In this document: positions 43,661 to 52,489 of the stretch, piece after piece | Position numbering within the stretch: the stretch's first letter is position 1 | How the letters are laid out: the number at the start of each line of letters is the position of its first letter | Source: Billgrantia desiderata | GTDB lineage: Bacteria; Pseudomonadota; Gammaproteobacteria; Pseudomonadales; Halomonadaceae | Assembly: GCA_011742915.1 (NCBI GenBank) | Contig: JAAQTN010000009.1 | Location: 62,001-126,000 of the forward strand | Reading direction: 5' to 3' | DNA length: 64,000 nucleotides | The notes under the pieces: generated by a model | The model's input: the letters and a program-made list of their open reading frames with translations, nothing else | Databases searched by the model: none | What the model was told of the DNA's origin: nothing | Position numbers and translations under genes: made by a program

Positions 43661-45013
43661 TCAGCGCAGCGACAGCGCGCCGGCGCCGGTATCCTCGCCC
43701 ACGGCCTGGCGATAGGCTTCGGCTTCCTCGGCTTCCGTTTCGTCGCTGAAGCGCACCAGCAGAGCGCAGGAGGCCAGCACCAGCACGATCAGGCCGAGGT
43801 AGAACAGGCCTTGCTGATAGGTGATGGCTTCGCTGCGGAAGAGGAAGGCGGCAGCCACGGCACCCACATTGCCACCGGCACCGACGATGCCGGCCACCGC
43901 GCCCAGGGCCTTCTTGTTGATGAAGGGCACCACGCCGTAGGTGGCACCTTCGGCCATCTGCACGAACAGGCTGAACACCAGCATGATGCCAATGGCGTAC
44001 GACAGCACGTGCATCTGCGAGAAGGCCACCAGGGCAATGCCTTCGCAGATCAGGGCGATGAACAGCCAGCGCACGCGCCCCTTGAGGCCACCGTTGCGGG
44101 CAAACAGGTCGGAGAACACGCCGCCCAGGGTGCGGGCGAAGACGTTCATCAGCCCGAACAGACCGGCGATCATGCCGGCGGTGGCCAGGGTCAGGTCGAA
44201 GTGATCGAAGAAGTAAATGGCGGCGATGTTGTTGATGGTCAGCTCGACGCCGAAGCAGATGGCATAGACCACGAACAGCGCCCACACGCGGATGTCCTTG
44301 GCGGCGGACATGAAGCTCTTGCCGGCACTGTTCTCGCCGTTGGCGGGGGGCAGCTCGCCACGTGCGCGCAGCTCATCGAAGTTGCCGTTGGGAGCGTCCT
44401 GGGTGAACAGCCAGTAGCCGATGCCGGTGGCGAACATCACCACACCCGGCACCACCATGGCCAGACGCCAGCCCAGCGTCTCGCTGACGCCCAGCATCAG
44501 CAGCCCGGAGAAGATCAGCGGCATGACGATCTGCGTGGTGCCGCCGCCCAGGTTACCCCAGCCGGCGCTGGTGGCGTTGGCCGTGCCCACCACGTTGGGG
44601 GCAAACATCATGGTGGTGTGGTACTGGGTGATGACGAACGAGGCGCCGATGGCGCCGATGGCCAGGCGCGCCAGCAGGAAGGTCTCGAAGCTGTTGGCGA
44701 AGCCGATGCTCATCACCGGAATGGAGCCCAGCACCAGCAGGCCGGTGTAGGTCTTGCGCGGCCCGATGCGATCGCACAGCACGCCGATCAGCAACCTCAC
44801 GATCACCGTGATCAAGACCGAGGCGATGATGGTGTTGCCGATCTGGGTTTGGGTCAGGTTCAGGTCTTCGCGCACCACCGCCATCAGCGGGGCGATGCCG
44901 AACCAGCCGAAGAAGCAGATATGAAAGGCGAACCAGGAGAAGTGGAAGGCACGCATCTGTGGCGTGCGCAGGCTCAAGAGACGAATTCGGTTCGCCTTGT
45001 TGAGAATTTCCAT
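43661..45013 (-). CDS. narK: NarK/NasA-family nitrate/nitrite MFS transporter
   Basis: Major-facilitator carrier for nitrate (import) or nitrate/nitrite exchange. The 450-residue protein has 12 helices and both nitrate-signature segments, GWGNLGGGTTQIVMP (helix 5) and GAGGNVGAVAAAFLF (helix 11), with pore arginines in helices 2 and 8 regions (VIVRLLIGVLCDRIGPRKTY; NVFARTLGGVFSD). The locus is assimilatory and holds a separate ABC importer, so two uptake routes with perhaps different affinity exist. It has a sigma-54-type promoter overlapped by an FNR-like palindrome. Confidence 0.93.
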   Translation of the reverse strand: MEILNKANRIRLLSLRTPQMRAFHFSWFAFHICFFGWFGIAPLMAVVREDLNLTQTQIGNTIIASVLITVIVRLLIGVLCDRIGPRKTYTGLLVLGSIPVMSIGFANSFETFLLARLAIGAIGASFVITQYHTTMMFAPNVVGTANATSAGWGNLGGGTTQIVMPLIFSGLLMLGVSETLGWRLAMVVPGVVMFATGIGYWLFTQDAPNGNFDELRARGELPPANGENSAGKSFMSAAKDIRVWALFVVYAICFGVELTINNIAAIYFFDHFDLTLATAGMIAGLFGLMNVFARTLGGVFSDLFARNGGLKGRVRWLFIALICEGIALVAFSQMHVLSYAIGIMLVFSLFVQMAEGATYGVVPFINKKALGAVAGIVGAGGNVGAVAAAFLFRSEAITYQQGLFYLGLIVLVLASCALLVRFSDETEAEEAEAYRQAVGEDTGAGALSLR

Positions 45014-45126
45014 GGGCTATGACCTCGTACGGATTGTCGATACATGAGTTCGCCCTTCTCCGTTGAAGGTCAGGTCTGACGCACTCGTACTTCCCCTGGA
45101 AGCCTGGTCCACGCCTACCCGGCAAT

Positions 45127-45140
45127 TTGATTCATATCAA
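45127..45140. promoter_or_regulatory. FNR/ANR-like palindrome at the narK start region
   Basis: TTGATTCATATCAA is a perfect match to the FNR consensus TTGAT-N4-ATCAA. It abuts the -12 element of the sigma-54-like promoter (45140-45155) and covers the predicted RNA start, a position where bound protein would block and not activate. Confidence 0.6.
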
Positions 45141-45155
45141 GCAATCCGTTTGCCA
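45140..45155 (-). promoter_or_regulatory. Sigma-54-type promoter of narK
   Basis: TGGCAAACGGATTGCT on the minus strand fits TGGCAC-N5-TTGCT with one change; GG and GC are correctly spaced. RNA would start near 45129. No ANTAR hairpin pair is seen between here and the narK start. Confidence 0.72.
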
Positions 45156-45289
45156 TATTCTCTTGTTGTTCAGTTAAAACATCGGGTTATGGTTTGATGG
45201 GTGGATCGAAGCTCGTACGATCCTGGAAGAGAATGGCAAGAGAGCGGCAGGAGAGTCGCCGCAGGGTGGCAAGAATGGTGCAGTGCCGC

Positions 45290-45320
45290 ACGAAAATGCC
45301 CCCTGCTGGTGCTAGGGGGC
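45290..45320 (-). terminator. Terminator after the L,D-transpeptidase gene
   Basis: Stem GCCCCCT/AGGGGGC (45298-45304 and 45314-45320), followed on the minus strand by ATTTTCG. Apart from this and the narK promoter, the 337 bases 45014-45350 show no gene. Confidence 0.7.
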
Positions 45321-45350
45321 GAGATCAGATCGGCAGGTTTTCAGCTCGTG

Positions 45351-46082
45351 TCAGTACATGGCCAGTTGGGTGGCGTCACGCTCGCAGCTGAGGAAGGCGG
45401 AGTTTTCCAGCCATTCGGGATCGGGGTAATAGGCGAACAGGTAGTGGTCTTCCTTGATACTGTCGATCAGCGGATAGGTCACTTCCTGGCGTACCGCCGG
45501 GCAGCCGTGGCTGCGCCCCAGTCGGCCGGTCTGGCGGATGAAGGCCTCGCTGACGTAATCGGCGCCGTGGATCACGATGGCACGCTGATAGGCCAGGTCG
45601 TTGACGCCTGGCTCAAGCCCCTCGAGACGCAGGGAGTAGCCGTTGCGTCCGTAGTAGCTGTTCATGGTGCGAAACAGGCCGAGGCTCGACTGATAGCTCT
45701 CGGGGATGTTGGAGAACACCGTGGCCTCGGCATCGCCCGAGCCGCGGCCGTGAGAGACCAGCTCCTCGAACATCAGGCGCTCCTGGGCCAGGTCGAAGAC
45801 CCACAGGCGCGGCTCGACGGAGGGGCGGGAGAAGTCGATGACGGCCAGGCGCTCGGCGTCGGGCTGGGCACAGGCCAGGGCCTGGGCGGCGAGCTGAAGC
45901 ACATGCGGGTCGGCGCCGGGAGCCAGCTCGGTCAGAGTCTGGCCGAGCGGAACGTAAGTGGAATACGAAAGCCCCGCCTGGCTCAGGAAGTTGCCGGCGT
46001 GGGCGGTGGGCAGGGTGACCAGCAGAGAGGCGGCCAGGGTCGAGAGCGGAAGTCGTAGCGTCGGTAAAAAGCGCATCGGCAT
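45351..46082 (-). CDS. Exported murein L,D-transpeptidase-family protein
   Basis: A 243-residue protein with a signal peptide (RFLPTLRLPLSTLAASLLVTLPTAHA) and the catalytic domain of the YkuD-like murein L,D-transpeptidase family: VIHGADYVSEAFIRQTGRLGRSHGCPAV, with the His and the SHGC catalytic motif. Such enzymes cross-link peptidoglycan at diaminopimelate or attach proteins to it. ATG 46082 or 46076 both give a good signal peptide; the frame opens with GTG at 46115. It is divergent from a second, larger L,D-transpeptidase gene 156 bases away. Confidence 0.85.
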   Translation of the reverse strand: MPMRFLPTLRLPLSTLAASLLVTLPTAHAGNFLSQAGLSYSTYVPLGQTLTELAPGADPHVLQLAAQALACAQPDAERLAVIDFSRPSVEPRLWVFDLAQERLMFEELVSHGRGSGDAEATVFSNIPESYQSSLGLFRTMNSYYGRNGYSLRLEGLEPGVNDLAYQRAIVIHGADYVSEAFIRQTGRLGRSHGCPAVRQEVTYPLIDSIKEDHYLFAYYPDPEWLENSAFLSCERDATQLAMY

Positions 46083-46238
46083 GCCTATGGCGTTGAAATA
46101 GCGCAGCGGCAGCACCGCTAGCGGGGTAACGTAAAGAAAGGTGATGGGCTCGACTGGCTTGCAGCCACGGGCCAGGCACTATTATGAAGAGAGGGGCCAG
46201 GAAGGCCAGACCAGCCATCAACGGAGCAGGGGTTATCG

Positions 46239-47885
46239 ATGCGCTTTATTACACGGATGGGAGTACTGGTGGTAATGCTGCTTGCCTCCATGCCGGGAGC
46301 CTTGGCAGAGGAGCGAGCGCGACAGTCGAGCGTTGACGATGCGGGCGACAGGCCGAGTCTGTCACGTGCGCTGGCCGACGAGAGCGAGTTGCTGCAGACG
46401 TTTTATGCACGGCGCGACCATCGGCCGGCCTGGCAGGATGAGGAAACGATAGCCGGGCTCGTTTCAACGCTGCGGGCCCTGGAGCAGGACGGCCTGACCC
46501 CCGAGGATTACCGTCCCGACGAGATCGAGGCGGAGTACCGCAACGTGCGCGACGAGGACGCGGACAGCGAACGGCAACTCCGCTACGAGCTGTTTGCCAG
46601 CCGCATGTTGTTCACGGCGCTCAAGCATCTGCAGCGGGGCAAGGTCGATCCCCAGTCGCTGAGCGCGGATTGGGAGGTGCCGGTGGAAGCGCCCGACCTG
46701 GATCTAGGCGCGATATCGGATGCCATCGACCAGCAGCAGTTCGAACGCATTCTGGAAGAAGCGCGGCCGCCCTATACGCCCTACCTACGGCTGCGTGAAG
46801 GGCTGGCTCGCTATCGCGACATAGAACGGCAGGGCGGCTGGGAGCGGCTGCCGGAGCGCGATAGTGCGCTGCGTGTGGGAGATGACGATGACGACGTCGC
46901 GCTGCTGCGCGAACGTCTGGCCGTGGCCGGTGTGCTCGAGAACGGGGCTCCCGACGAGGGGGATGAAGACAACGGTGTCGCTTCCGGGGAGAGGCGCGAA
47001 ACCGCCGACCCGCGGCGCTTCGACAGCGAACTGGAAGCGGCAGTGCGCCGTTTCCAGCGGCGGCACCTGCTGGAGCCCGACGGTATCGTCGGACGTCAGA
47101 CGCTTGCGGCGCTCAACGTTCCCGTCGAGCGGCGTATCGATCAGATCCGCCTCAACATGGAGCGTGCCCGCTGGCTGCTGCACGGCCTGCCCGAGGCCTA
47201 CGTGCTGGTCGACATCGCCGGCTACGAACTCAGCTATTTCCGGCCCAACGGTGAGGTCTGGCGCTCACGTATCGTGGTGGGGCAGCCCTATCGGCGTACG
47301 CCTTCGCTGCGCTCCGAGATCACCCACATGACCGTCAATCCCACCTGGACGATTCCCCCCACCATCCTGCGCCAGGACGTGCTTCCGGCAGTGCGTCGCG
47401 ACCTGGGCTATTTATGGCGGGAGCGAATTCAGGTGCTCAGCCCATCCGGGGAGCCGCTCGACCCATGGCGGGTCGACTGGGACAACCCCGGCAACATCGT
47501 GCTGCGCCAGGCGCCGGGCCCGCAGAATGCCCTGGGACTGCTCGCCATCCGCTTCCCCAACGATCATATGGTCTATCTGCACGACACGCCGGCCCAGGGC
47601 AACTTCTCGCGCCAGCAGCGTGCTTTCAGCTCCGGCTGCATCCGCGTCGAGAACATTCGTGAGCTGGCCCAACTGCTGTTCGACGATACCGACAGCGATC
47701 ACGACATCGAGGCGCGCATCGACAGCGGGGAAACGCGCAACGTCTCGCTCGCCAACCGCATGCCGGTCATCCTGCACTACTGGACCGTCAACCCGGACGA
47801 CGACGGCGCGCTCTCGTTCCGCCCCGACATCTACGAGCGTGACGACGAGCTGCTGCATGCATTGGATCGCCCGCTGGCCCTGTGA
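46239..47885 (+). CDS. L,D-transpeptidase, YcbB/LdtD type
   Basis: A 548-residue exported enzyme making 3-3 cross-links in peptidoglycan. Signal peptide about residues 1-23 (VLVVMLLASMPGALA); scaffold domain (about 40-190); a strongly acidic linker (about 205-260, GDDDDD and GAPDEGDEDNG); a peptidoglycan-binding segment (ELEAAVRRFQRRHLLEPDGIVGRQTLAALN); and the YkuD catalytic domain with HDTPAQGNFSRQQRAFSSGCIRVEN, containing the catalytic Cys. Length and order match E. coli YcbB. The acidic linker fits a halophilic host. Confidence 0.92.
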   Translation: MRFITRMGVLVVMLLASMPGALAEERARQSSVDDAGDRPSLSRALADESELLQTFYARRDHRPAWQDEETIAGLVSTLRALEQDGLTPEDYRPDEIEAEYRNVRDEDADSERQLRYELFASRMLFTALKHLQRGKVDPQSLSADWEVPVEAPDLDLGAISDAIDQQQFERILEEARPPYTPYLRLREGLARYRDIERQGGWERLPERDSALRVGDDDDDVALLRERLAVAGVLENGAPDEGDEDNGVASGERRETADPRRFDSELEAAVRRFQRRHLLEPDGIVGRQTLAALNVPVERRIDQIRLNMERARWLLHGLPEAYVLVDIAGYELSYFRPNGEVWRSRIVVGQPYRRTPSLRSEITHMTVNPTWTIPPTILRQDVLPAVRRDLGYLWRERIQVLSPSGEPLDPWRVDWDNPGNIVLRQAPGPQNALGLLAIRFPNDHMVYLHDTPAQGNFSRQQRAFSSGCIRVENIRELAQLLFDDTDSDHDIEARIDSGETRNVSLANRMPVILHYWTVNPDDDGALSFRPDIYERDDELLHALDRPLAL

Positions 47886-47926
47886 GCCAGCGAGCGTGCC
47901 CTGTGAGCCGGCGGGCATAAAAGAAA

Positions 47927-47953
47927 GCCCCGGCCACGTCCTGTGGCCGGGGC
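47927..47953. terminator. Bidirectional terminator
   Basis: GCCCCGGCCAC (47927-47937) pairs with GTGGCCGGGGC (47943-47953), with AAAAGAAA on the left. It separates the convergent L,D-transpeptidase and DUF1127 genes. Confidence 0.8.
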
Positions 47954-47957
47954 ATGG

Positions 47958-48224
47958 CTAAGCCAGGCGTGCCCCGCAGCGCGGACAGACCTCGCGAGGG
48001 CTTTCGCTTGCAGCGGTGGCAGCGCCGGCAGTCGCTACGACGTCACTCTTGCCGGAGGCGATGCGTTCCGGGTTGGTCGGTACCAGCTTGCCGCGCTCCC
48101 AGCGCAGGCCGATGTCCTTGAGTATGCGTGGGTCGCAGTCGCGCAGCAGGGCATCGCGGCGACGGTTGGCGTAGTGGGCGCCCACGGCGCGCAGCAGACG
48201 ACGGGTAGTGCGAAGTAGTGCCAT
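47958..48224 (-). CDS. DUF1127-domain small protein
   Basis: An 88-residue protein with a DUF1127 motif (about 20-45, YANRRRDALLRDCDPRILKDIGL), a short arginine-rich helix found in many proteobacteria; some relatives bind RNA or affect phosphate and stress physiology. An Ala-rich segment and a C-terminal CPRCGARLA follow; a single CxxC pair is not common in this family and could bind metal by dimerising. AAGGAGA lies before ATG 48224. Confidence 0.78.
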   Translation of the reverse strand: MALLRTTRRLLRAVGAHYANRRRDALLRDCDPRILKDIGLRWERGKLVPTNPERIASGKSDVVATAGAATAASESPREVCPRCGARLA

Positions 48225-48548
48225 GATCTCGGTCTCCTTGGGTGGAGGCCGGGAACTTGTGCGCGGTAGACGGGAAAAGTGCTATCCAGGCTTGGCCGCG
48301 ACAAGTGCCGCGGCCAGCGTCCTTCAGGTGTCGTCGTTTCGACGGCCGGCCCACGGCAGCAGCAAACGGGTACGCATCGCGTTAATGCCTACGCGATGTT
48401 GCCGATTTGCCTTGTTGCCTGGAAGTAGCCAGCGCATGAGGAACGCTTCTCGATGGGTAATGAACGATGGATTGTGCCGCATCGACGATGCGACTCTTTT
48501 CTTATAGACAATCGCTCAACAAGCGTCAACGGATACAGGGAGGTTTTT
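48225..48548. other. Intergenic region upstream of the DUF1127 gene
   Basis: No gene found. It holds the DUF1127 promoter region and a small hairpin CGCATC/GATGCG (48478-48492) followed on the plus strand by ACTCTTTTCTT, which could be a terminator of an unseen small RNA; the evidence is slight. Confidence 0.3.
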
Positions 48549-50408
48549 CTAGCGATAGCCTTCCGCCTGCAGCCGGAACAGCCTGGCATAGCGGCCGTTC
48601 TGCGCCATCAGGCTTTCATGGTTGCCGCGCTCGATGACCTTGCCGTCGTCGACAACGAGGATCTGATCGGCGGCACGCACGGTGGAGAAGCGGTGCGAGA
48701 TGAGGATAGTCATCTTGTCGCGGCGGTGCTCGCGGAAATCGGCGTAGACGGCCGCTTCGGCGGCGGCGTCCATGGCCGCGGTGGGTTCGTCGAGCACCAG
48801 GATGTCGGCGCTCTCGCGCATGTAGGCCCGCGCCAGGGCGATCTTCTGCCACTGGCCGCCGGAGAGCTCCTGGCCACCCTTGAACCAGCGGCCGAGCTGG
48901 GTGTGATAGCCGCCGGGCATGTGGCGGATGAACTCGTCGGCCAGGCCGCGCTCGGCCGCCTCCTGCCAACGCGCTTCGTCACCGAAGGCCTCGACGTCGC
49001 CGGCGCCGAGGTTCTCGCCCACCTTGAGCTGGTAACGCACGAAATCCTGGAAGATCACGCCGATGCGCCGGCGCAGGGTCGCCACGTCCCATTCGCGCAG
49101 GTCGCTGCCGTCGAGCAGGATGCGGCCTTCGCTGGGTTCGTAGAGTCGTGTCAGCAGCTTGATCAGCGTGGTCTTTCCCGAACCGTTGGCGCCCACCAGC
49201 GCCAGGCTTTGCCCGGGCGCGAGATGCAGCGTGATGTCTTGCAGCGCCGGCCGCTCGGCGCCAGGGTAGGAGAAGCCCACCCGCTCGAAGCGAATGCCGT
49301 CGCCGGGGCGGTCGCCCTGGGTGAGGCGGCCGGGTTCGGGCGTCACCGGCTGTTCCAGGTACTCATAGAGATTCGACAGGTAGAGGTTGTCCTCGTACAT
49401 GCCGCTGATCGAGGTGAGGCTGGCCGAGAGCGCCGCCTGGCCCTGCTTGAACACCATCAGGTACATGGTCATCTCGCCCAGGGTCATCGTGCCGGAGATC
49501 GTTTCCGCTACTACCCAGGCATAGGCGCCGTAGAAGGCCAGCGTGCCGAGCAGGCCGAGCAGAAAGCCCCAGCTCTCGCGGCGAATGGTCAGGCGACGAT
49601 CCTCGCCGTAGAGGGTGTCGAAGATCTTGCGATAGCGCTCCAGCAGCAGCGGCTCCAGGCCGAACAGCTTGACCTCCTTGATGCTGTCCTCCCGGGCCAA
49701 CACGGTTTCCAGGTACATCTGCATGCGGGTCTGGGGTGAGCGCCAGCGGAACAGGCGGAAGGCGTCGCCGGAGAACTTGGCCTCGGAGACGAACACCGGC
49801 AGGGCACCGAGCACCAGGATCAGGATGGCCCAGGGCGAGAACTGCACCAGCAGCACGCCGAAGCTGACCAGCGAGATGGCATTCTGCAGCAGCGAGAAGG
49901 TCTTGTTGACCAGCCCCAGCGGGCGGATCGAAGCCTCACGGCGCGCCCGGGTGAGCTTGTCGTAGAACTCGGAGTCCTCGAACTGGGCAAGCGACAGGGT
50001 GCCTGCCTTCTCCAGGATCATGACATTGACCTTCTGGCCCAGCAGCGCCCGCAGCAGTGACTGCTGGGCCGACAGGCCGCGCTGGGCCAGGGCGATGGCG
50101 GCGATCACGCCGGCTTCCGCCAGCACGTAGCGCAGTACCGGCCAGGCGCTCTCGAAGGTGAGGGTGGCGCCGGTCTCGCGGTGATAGGCCATGGCCTCGA
50201 CCACGGCATCGACGATCAACTGGCCGATCCAGGCCGCCACTGCCGGCAGCACGCCGGCAACCAGGGTGCAGACTGCCAGCCCCAGAGTGAGAGGGCGGGA
50301 GGTTTGCCATACCAGGGCCAGTGCGCGGCGGCTGTAGCGGAACACGCCGAAGAAGGCGGTCAGGCGATTGCCACTGGCTGGCGGAGGGGCTGGAATGGCG
50401 CGGCGCAT
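48549..50408 (-). CDS. ABC exporter half-transporter (fused membrane and ATPase domains)
   Basis: A 619-residue type I ABC exporter subunit: membrane domain with about six helices (residues 30-340) and ATPase domain with Walker A GANGSGKTT, Q-loop IFQDFVRYQLKVGENLG, signature LSGGQWQKIALARA, Walker B DILVLDEPTAAMD and switch His ISHRFST. The FQDFVRYQLKVGENLG form occurs in bacterial exporters of peptides, lipids or drugs, mostly working as dimers; the substrate is unknown. It is transcribed alone, about 95 bases downstream of the M23 peptidase gene on the same strand. Confidence 0.9.
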   Translation of the reverse strand: MRRAIPAPPPASGNRLTAFFGVFRYSRRALALVWQTSRPLTLGLAVCTLVAGVLPAVAAWIGQLIVDAVVEAMAYHRETGATLTFESAWPVLRYVLAEAGVIAAIALAQRGLSAQQSLLRALLGQKVNVMILEKAGTLSLAQFEDSEFYDKLTRARREASIRPLGLVNKTFSLLQNAISLVSFGVLLVQFSPWAILILVLGALPVFVSEAKFSGDAFRLFRWRSPQTRMQMYLETVLAREDSIKEVKLFGLEPLLLERYRKIFDTLYGEDRRLTIRRESWGFLLGLLGTLAFYGAYAWVVAETISGTMTLGEMTMYLMVFKQGQAALSASLTSISGMYEDNLYLSNLYEYLEQPVTPEPGRLTQGDRPGDGIRFERVGFSYPGAERPALQDITLHLAPGQSLALVGANGSGKTTLIKLLTRLYEPSEGRILLDGSDLREWDVATLRRRIGVIFQDFVRYQLKVGENLGAGDVEAFGDEARWQEAAERGLADEFIRHMPGGYHTQLGRWFKGGQELSGGQWQKIALARAYMRESADILVLDEPTAAMDAAAEAAVYADFREHRRDKMTILISHRFSTVRAADQILVVDDGKVIERGNHESLMAQNGRYARLFRLQAEGYR

Positions 50409-50445
50409 GGGTTAGCTGAAGACGGCCTGGGAGAGATGTTCAATG

Positions 50446-50477
50446 AACGACGCCCTGCGCTTGGGCAGGGCGTCGTT
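50446..50477. terminator. Terminator-like hairpin after the M23 peptidase gene
   Basis: AACGACGCCCTG (50446-50457) pairs with CAGGGCGTCGTT (50466-50477). It lies between the peptidase stop and the ABC exporter start; T-tracts are short. Confidence 0.65.
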
Positions 50478-50503
50478 TGGCGTGCATCGTCGACGATACC
50501 GGG

Positions 50504-52258
50504 TCAATCGTCGTCGCGCTCGGCGCTGGTGCTGGCCTGTGCCACTGCCGGACCGGTCTGGCCGGAGCGCAGCGTGGCGAGCAGCGGCTCTGCCTGGCGC
50601 TGGAAGGCCATCAGACGTTCGCCTTCCAGGCTCTTGCTTTCAGGCAGATCGACCTTCATGGCATCGACGGCGTTGTTGTTGACGATCACCTCGTAGTGCA
50701 GGTGAGGGCCAGTGCTGCGACCGGTATTGCCCGACAGCGCGATGCGCTCGCCCATGGAAACGCGGTCGCCGCGGCTCACGATGGCGCGAGAAAGGTGGAG
50801 GTAGCGCGTGCGATAACCGTTGTCATGACGGACCACCACGTAGCGGCCCGCCACCGGGTGGTTGCCCACATTTTCCACGCGACCGTCGGCCGGTGCGATG
50901 ATCGGTGTGCCGATGGGCATGGCCCAGTCGGTGCCGCGGTGCGGGCTGACTCGCCCGGTGACCGGATGAGTGCGGCGCGGATTGAACCCCGAGCTCATGC
51001 GATAGCTACCCTCGAAGGGGTAGCGTGCGAAAGCGGGGTCGAGGCTCTGGCCATCCGGCGTGTAGAAGTTGTTGTCGTCGCTGTTACGTACCAGGGTCAG
51101 ATCCATGCGCGCCCCGGTGTACTGGATTGCCAGCACGCGGGAGTCGAAGCTGCTGCCGTCGATGATGTCGGATTCGACCAGCACCTTGAATTCATCGCCG
51201 CGGCGAGTGTCGCGCCGGAAATCGAGTTTCTTCTCCAGCAGCCGTGTGACCTGGGCCACCTCGGTGCTGGAGAGACCGGTGGACTGAGCGGAACGCGCAA
51301 AGCTGCCGCTCACGCTGCCGGCGAACAGACGCTGCGTGGCCTCGCCGGCACGCTCGATGGTGGCAACGTCGAAACCGTCCTCGTCGCGCTCGAGCAGGAA
51401 ACCTTCCCGCGCATTGCGCATCACCCGCAAGGCCAGCAGGCGGTCCTGCTCGTCGAGCTGATATTCGAAGGTGTTGCCTACCCGCCAATGGGTCAGCAGG
51501 CGCTTGTCCGGCAGGCTGTCGAGCAGGCGCATGGCCTCGCTGTAGCCCAGGCCCAGTTCGTTCTGTGCCAGCACGGCGAAGGTGTCGCCCTGCTCTACGG
51601 TATAGGTACGCCACTCCGGCACGAAGGGCTCGGCGGCAGCGATCTCATGATCGAAGAGGATCGGGCCGTCCTCGAACAGCGCCAGCTCTTCGTCAGGATA
51701 ATCTTCATAGGAGGTGGCATCGTCGAAGGAGGAGGCATCCGTGGCGGCAAGCGCCTCGTCATCGGTATGAATGTCGTCGAGCATGCCGCTGGCCAAGGTG
51801 CCGATCACCATGGCGATGTGCAGTGCGCCGGGATCGAGTTCCGTTGTCAGTTCGATACCGCCGTCAGCAGGCGTGGTGGCGGTATCGAGCTCGGCAGCGG
51901 CCCTGACGGGTGTGGGCTGTGGCGCCTGTTCGGCCTGGGCCATAGCGACCCCTGAAAGGTCGACGATCTCGGTCGGCTTGAGCTGGGAAAGCGGGATGTA
52001 TTCTCGGGTGGCATCGATGGCCTGAGTGGCGATCTCGATGGCATCGGCGACGGAGTAACGATCACTGTTGAGTGCGGGGAGGCCTGGTTGAGCCTCGGGC
52101 GACAGGGGGAACAGCACGGTTTCGGGAACCTGACCCTGACGCTGGGAATTCTCTACGACGGTGACGATCTTTTGCGCGCCCAGCACGGTCACCATGGTGG
52201 CAACGGGTAGCAGCAACAACTTATGCGTGCGGGGCAGCGAATGAAGGATTCGCAACAT
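50504..52258 (-). CDS. M23-family murein endopeptidase with LysM-like domain (MepM type)
   Basis: A 584-residue envelope enzyme that cleaves peptidoglycan cross-links. It has an N-terminal membrane anchor (about 13-30), a long acidic segment (about 160-205, DDIHTDDEALAATDASSFDD), an OapA/LysM-like domain (YTVEQGDTFAVLAQNELGLGYSEAMRLL, about 218-290), a linking beta domain, and the lysostaphin-like M23 domain with zinc motifs HRGTDWAMPIGTP and HLHYE. It is longer than E. coli MepM mainly because of the acidic insert. It acts in the periplasm at the cell wall. Confidence 0.92.
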   Translation of the reverse strand: MLRILHSLPRTHKLLLLPVATMVTVLGAQKIVTVVENSQRQGQVPETVLFPLSPEAQPGLPALNSDRYSVADAIEIATQAIDATREYIPLSQLKPTEIVDLSGVAMAQAEQAPQPTPVRAAAELDTATTPADGGIELTTELDPGALHIAMVIGTLASGMLDDIHTDDEALAATDASSFDDATSYEDYPDEELALFEDGPILFDHEIAAAEPFVPEWRTYTVEQGDTFAVLAQNELGLGYSEAMRLLDSLPDKRLLTHWRVGNTFEYQLDEQDRLLALRVMRNAREGFLLERDEDGFDVATIERAGEATQRLFAGSVSGSFARSAQSTGLSSTEVAQVTRLLEKKLDFRRDTRRGDEFKVLVESDIIDGSSFDSRVLAIQYTGARMDLTLVRNSDDNNFYTPDGQSLDPAFARYPFEGSYRMSSGFNPRRTHPVTGRVSPHRGTDWAMPIGTPIIAPADGRVENVGNHPVAGRYVVVRHDNGYRTRYLHLSRAIVSRGDRVSMGERIALSGNTGRSTGPHLHYEVIVNNNAVDAMKVDLPESKSLEGERLMAFQRQAEPLLATLRSGQTGPAVAQASTSAERDDD

Positions 52259-52489
52259 TGGTATCGGCCATAAAAAAAGATGACAAGAATATAAAAAGGC
52301 ATGGGAACCTTAACCCATGATATATGGCCTGCATAGACTGTACGTGCATACAGCAAGGTGCGCCCCGGCGCCTCACTGGCGAGACCCCGGGCCGTCAAGT
52401 GTTGTCGAACACTGTTCAACAATTTGCATTGAACGTGAAGAAAAGAAGGAAGACAACCCCTTTTCGGTAACTTTTACTGAACCGCCTGT

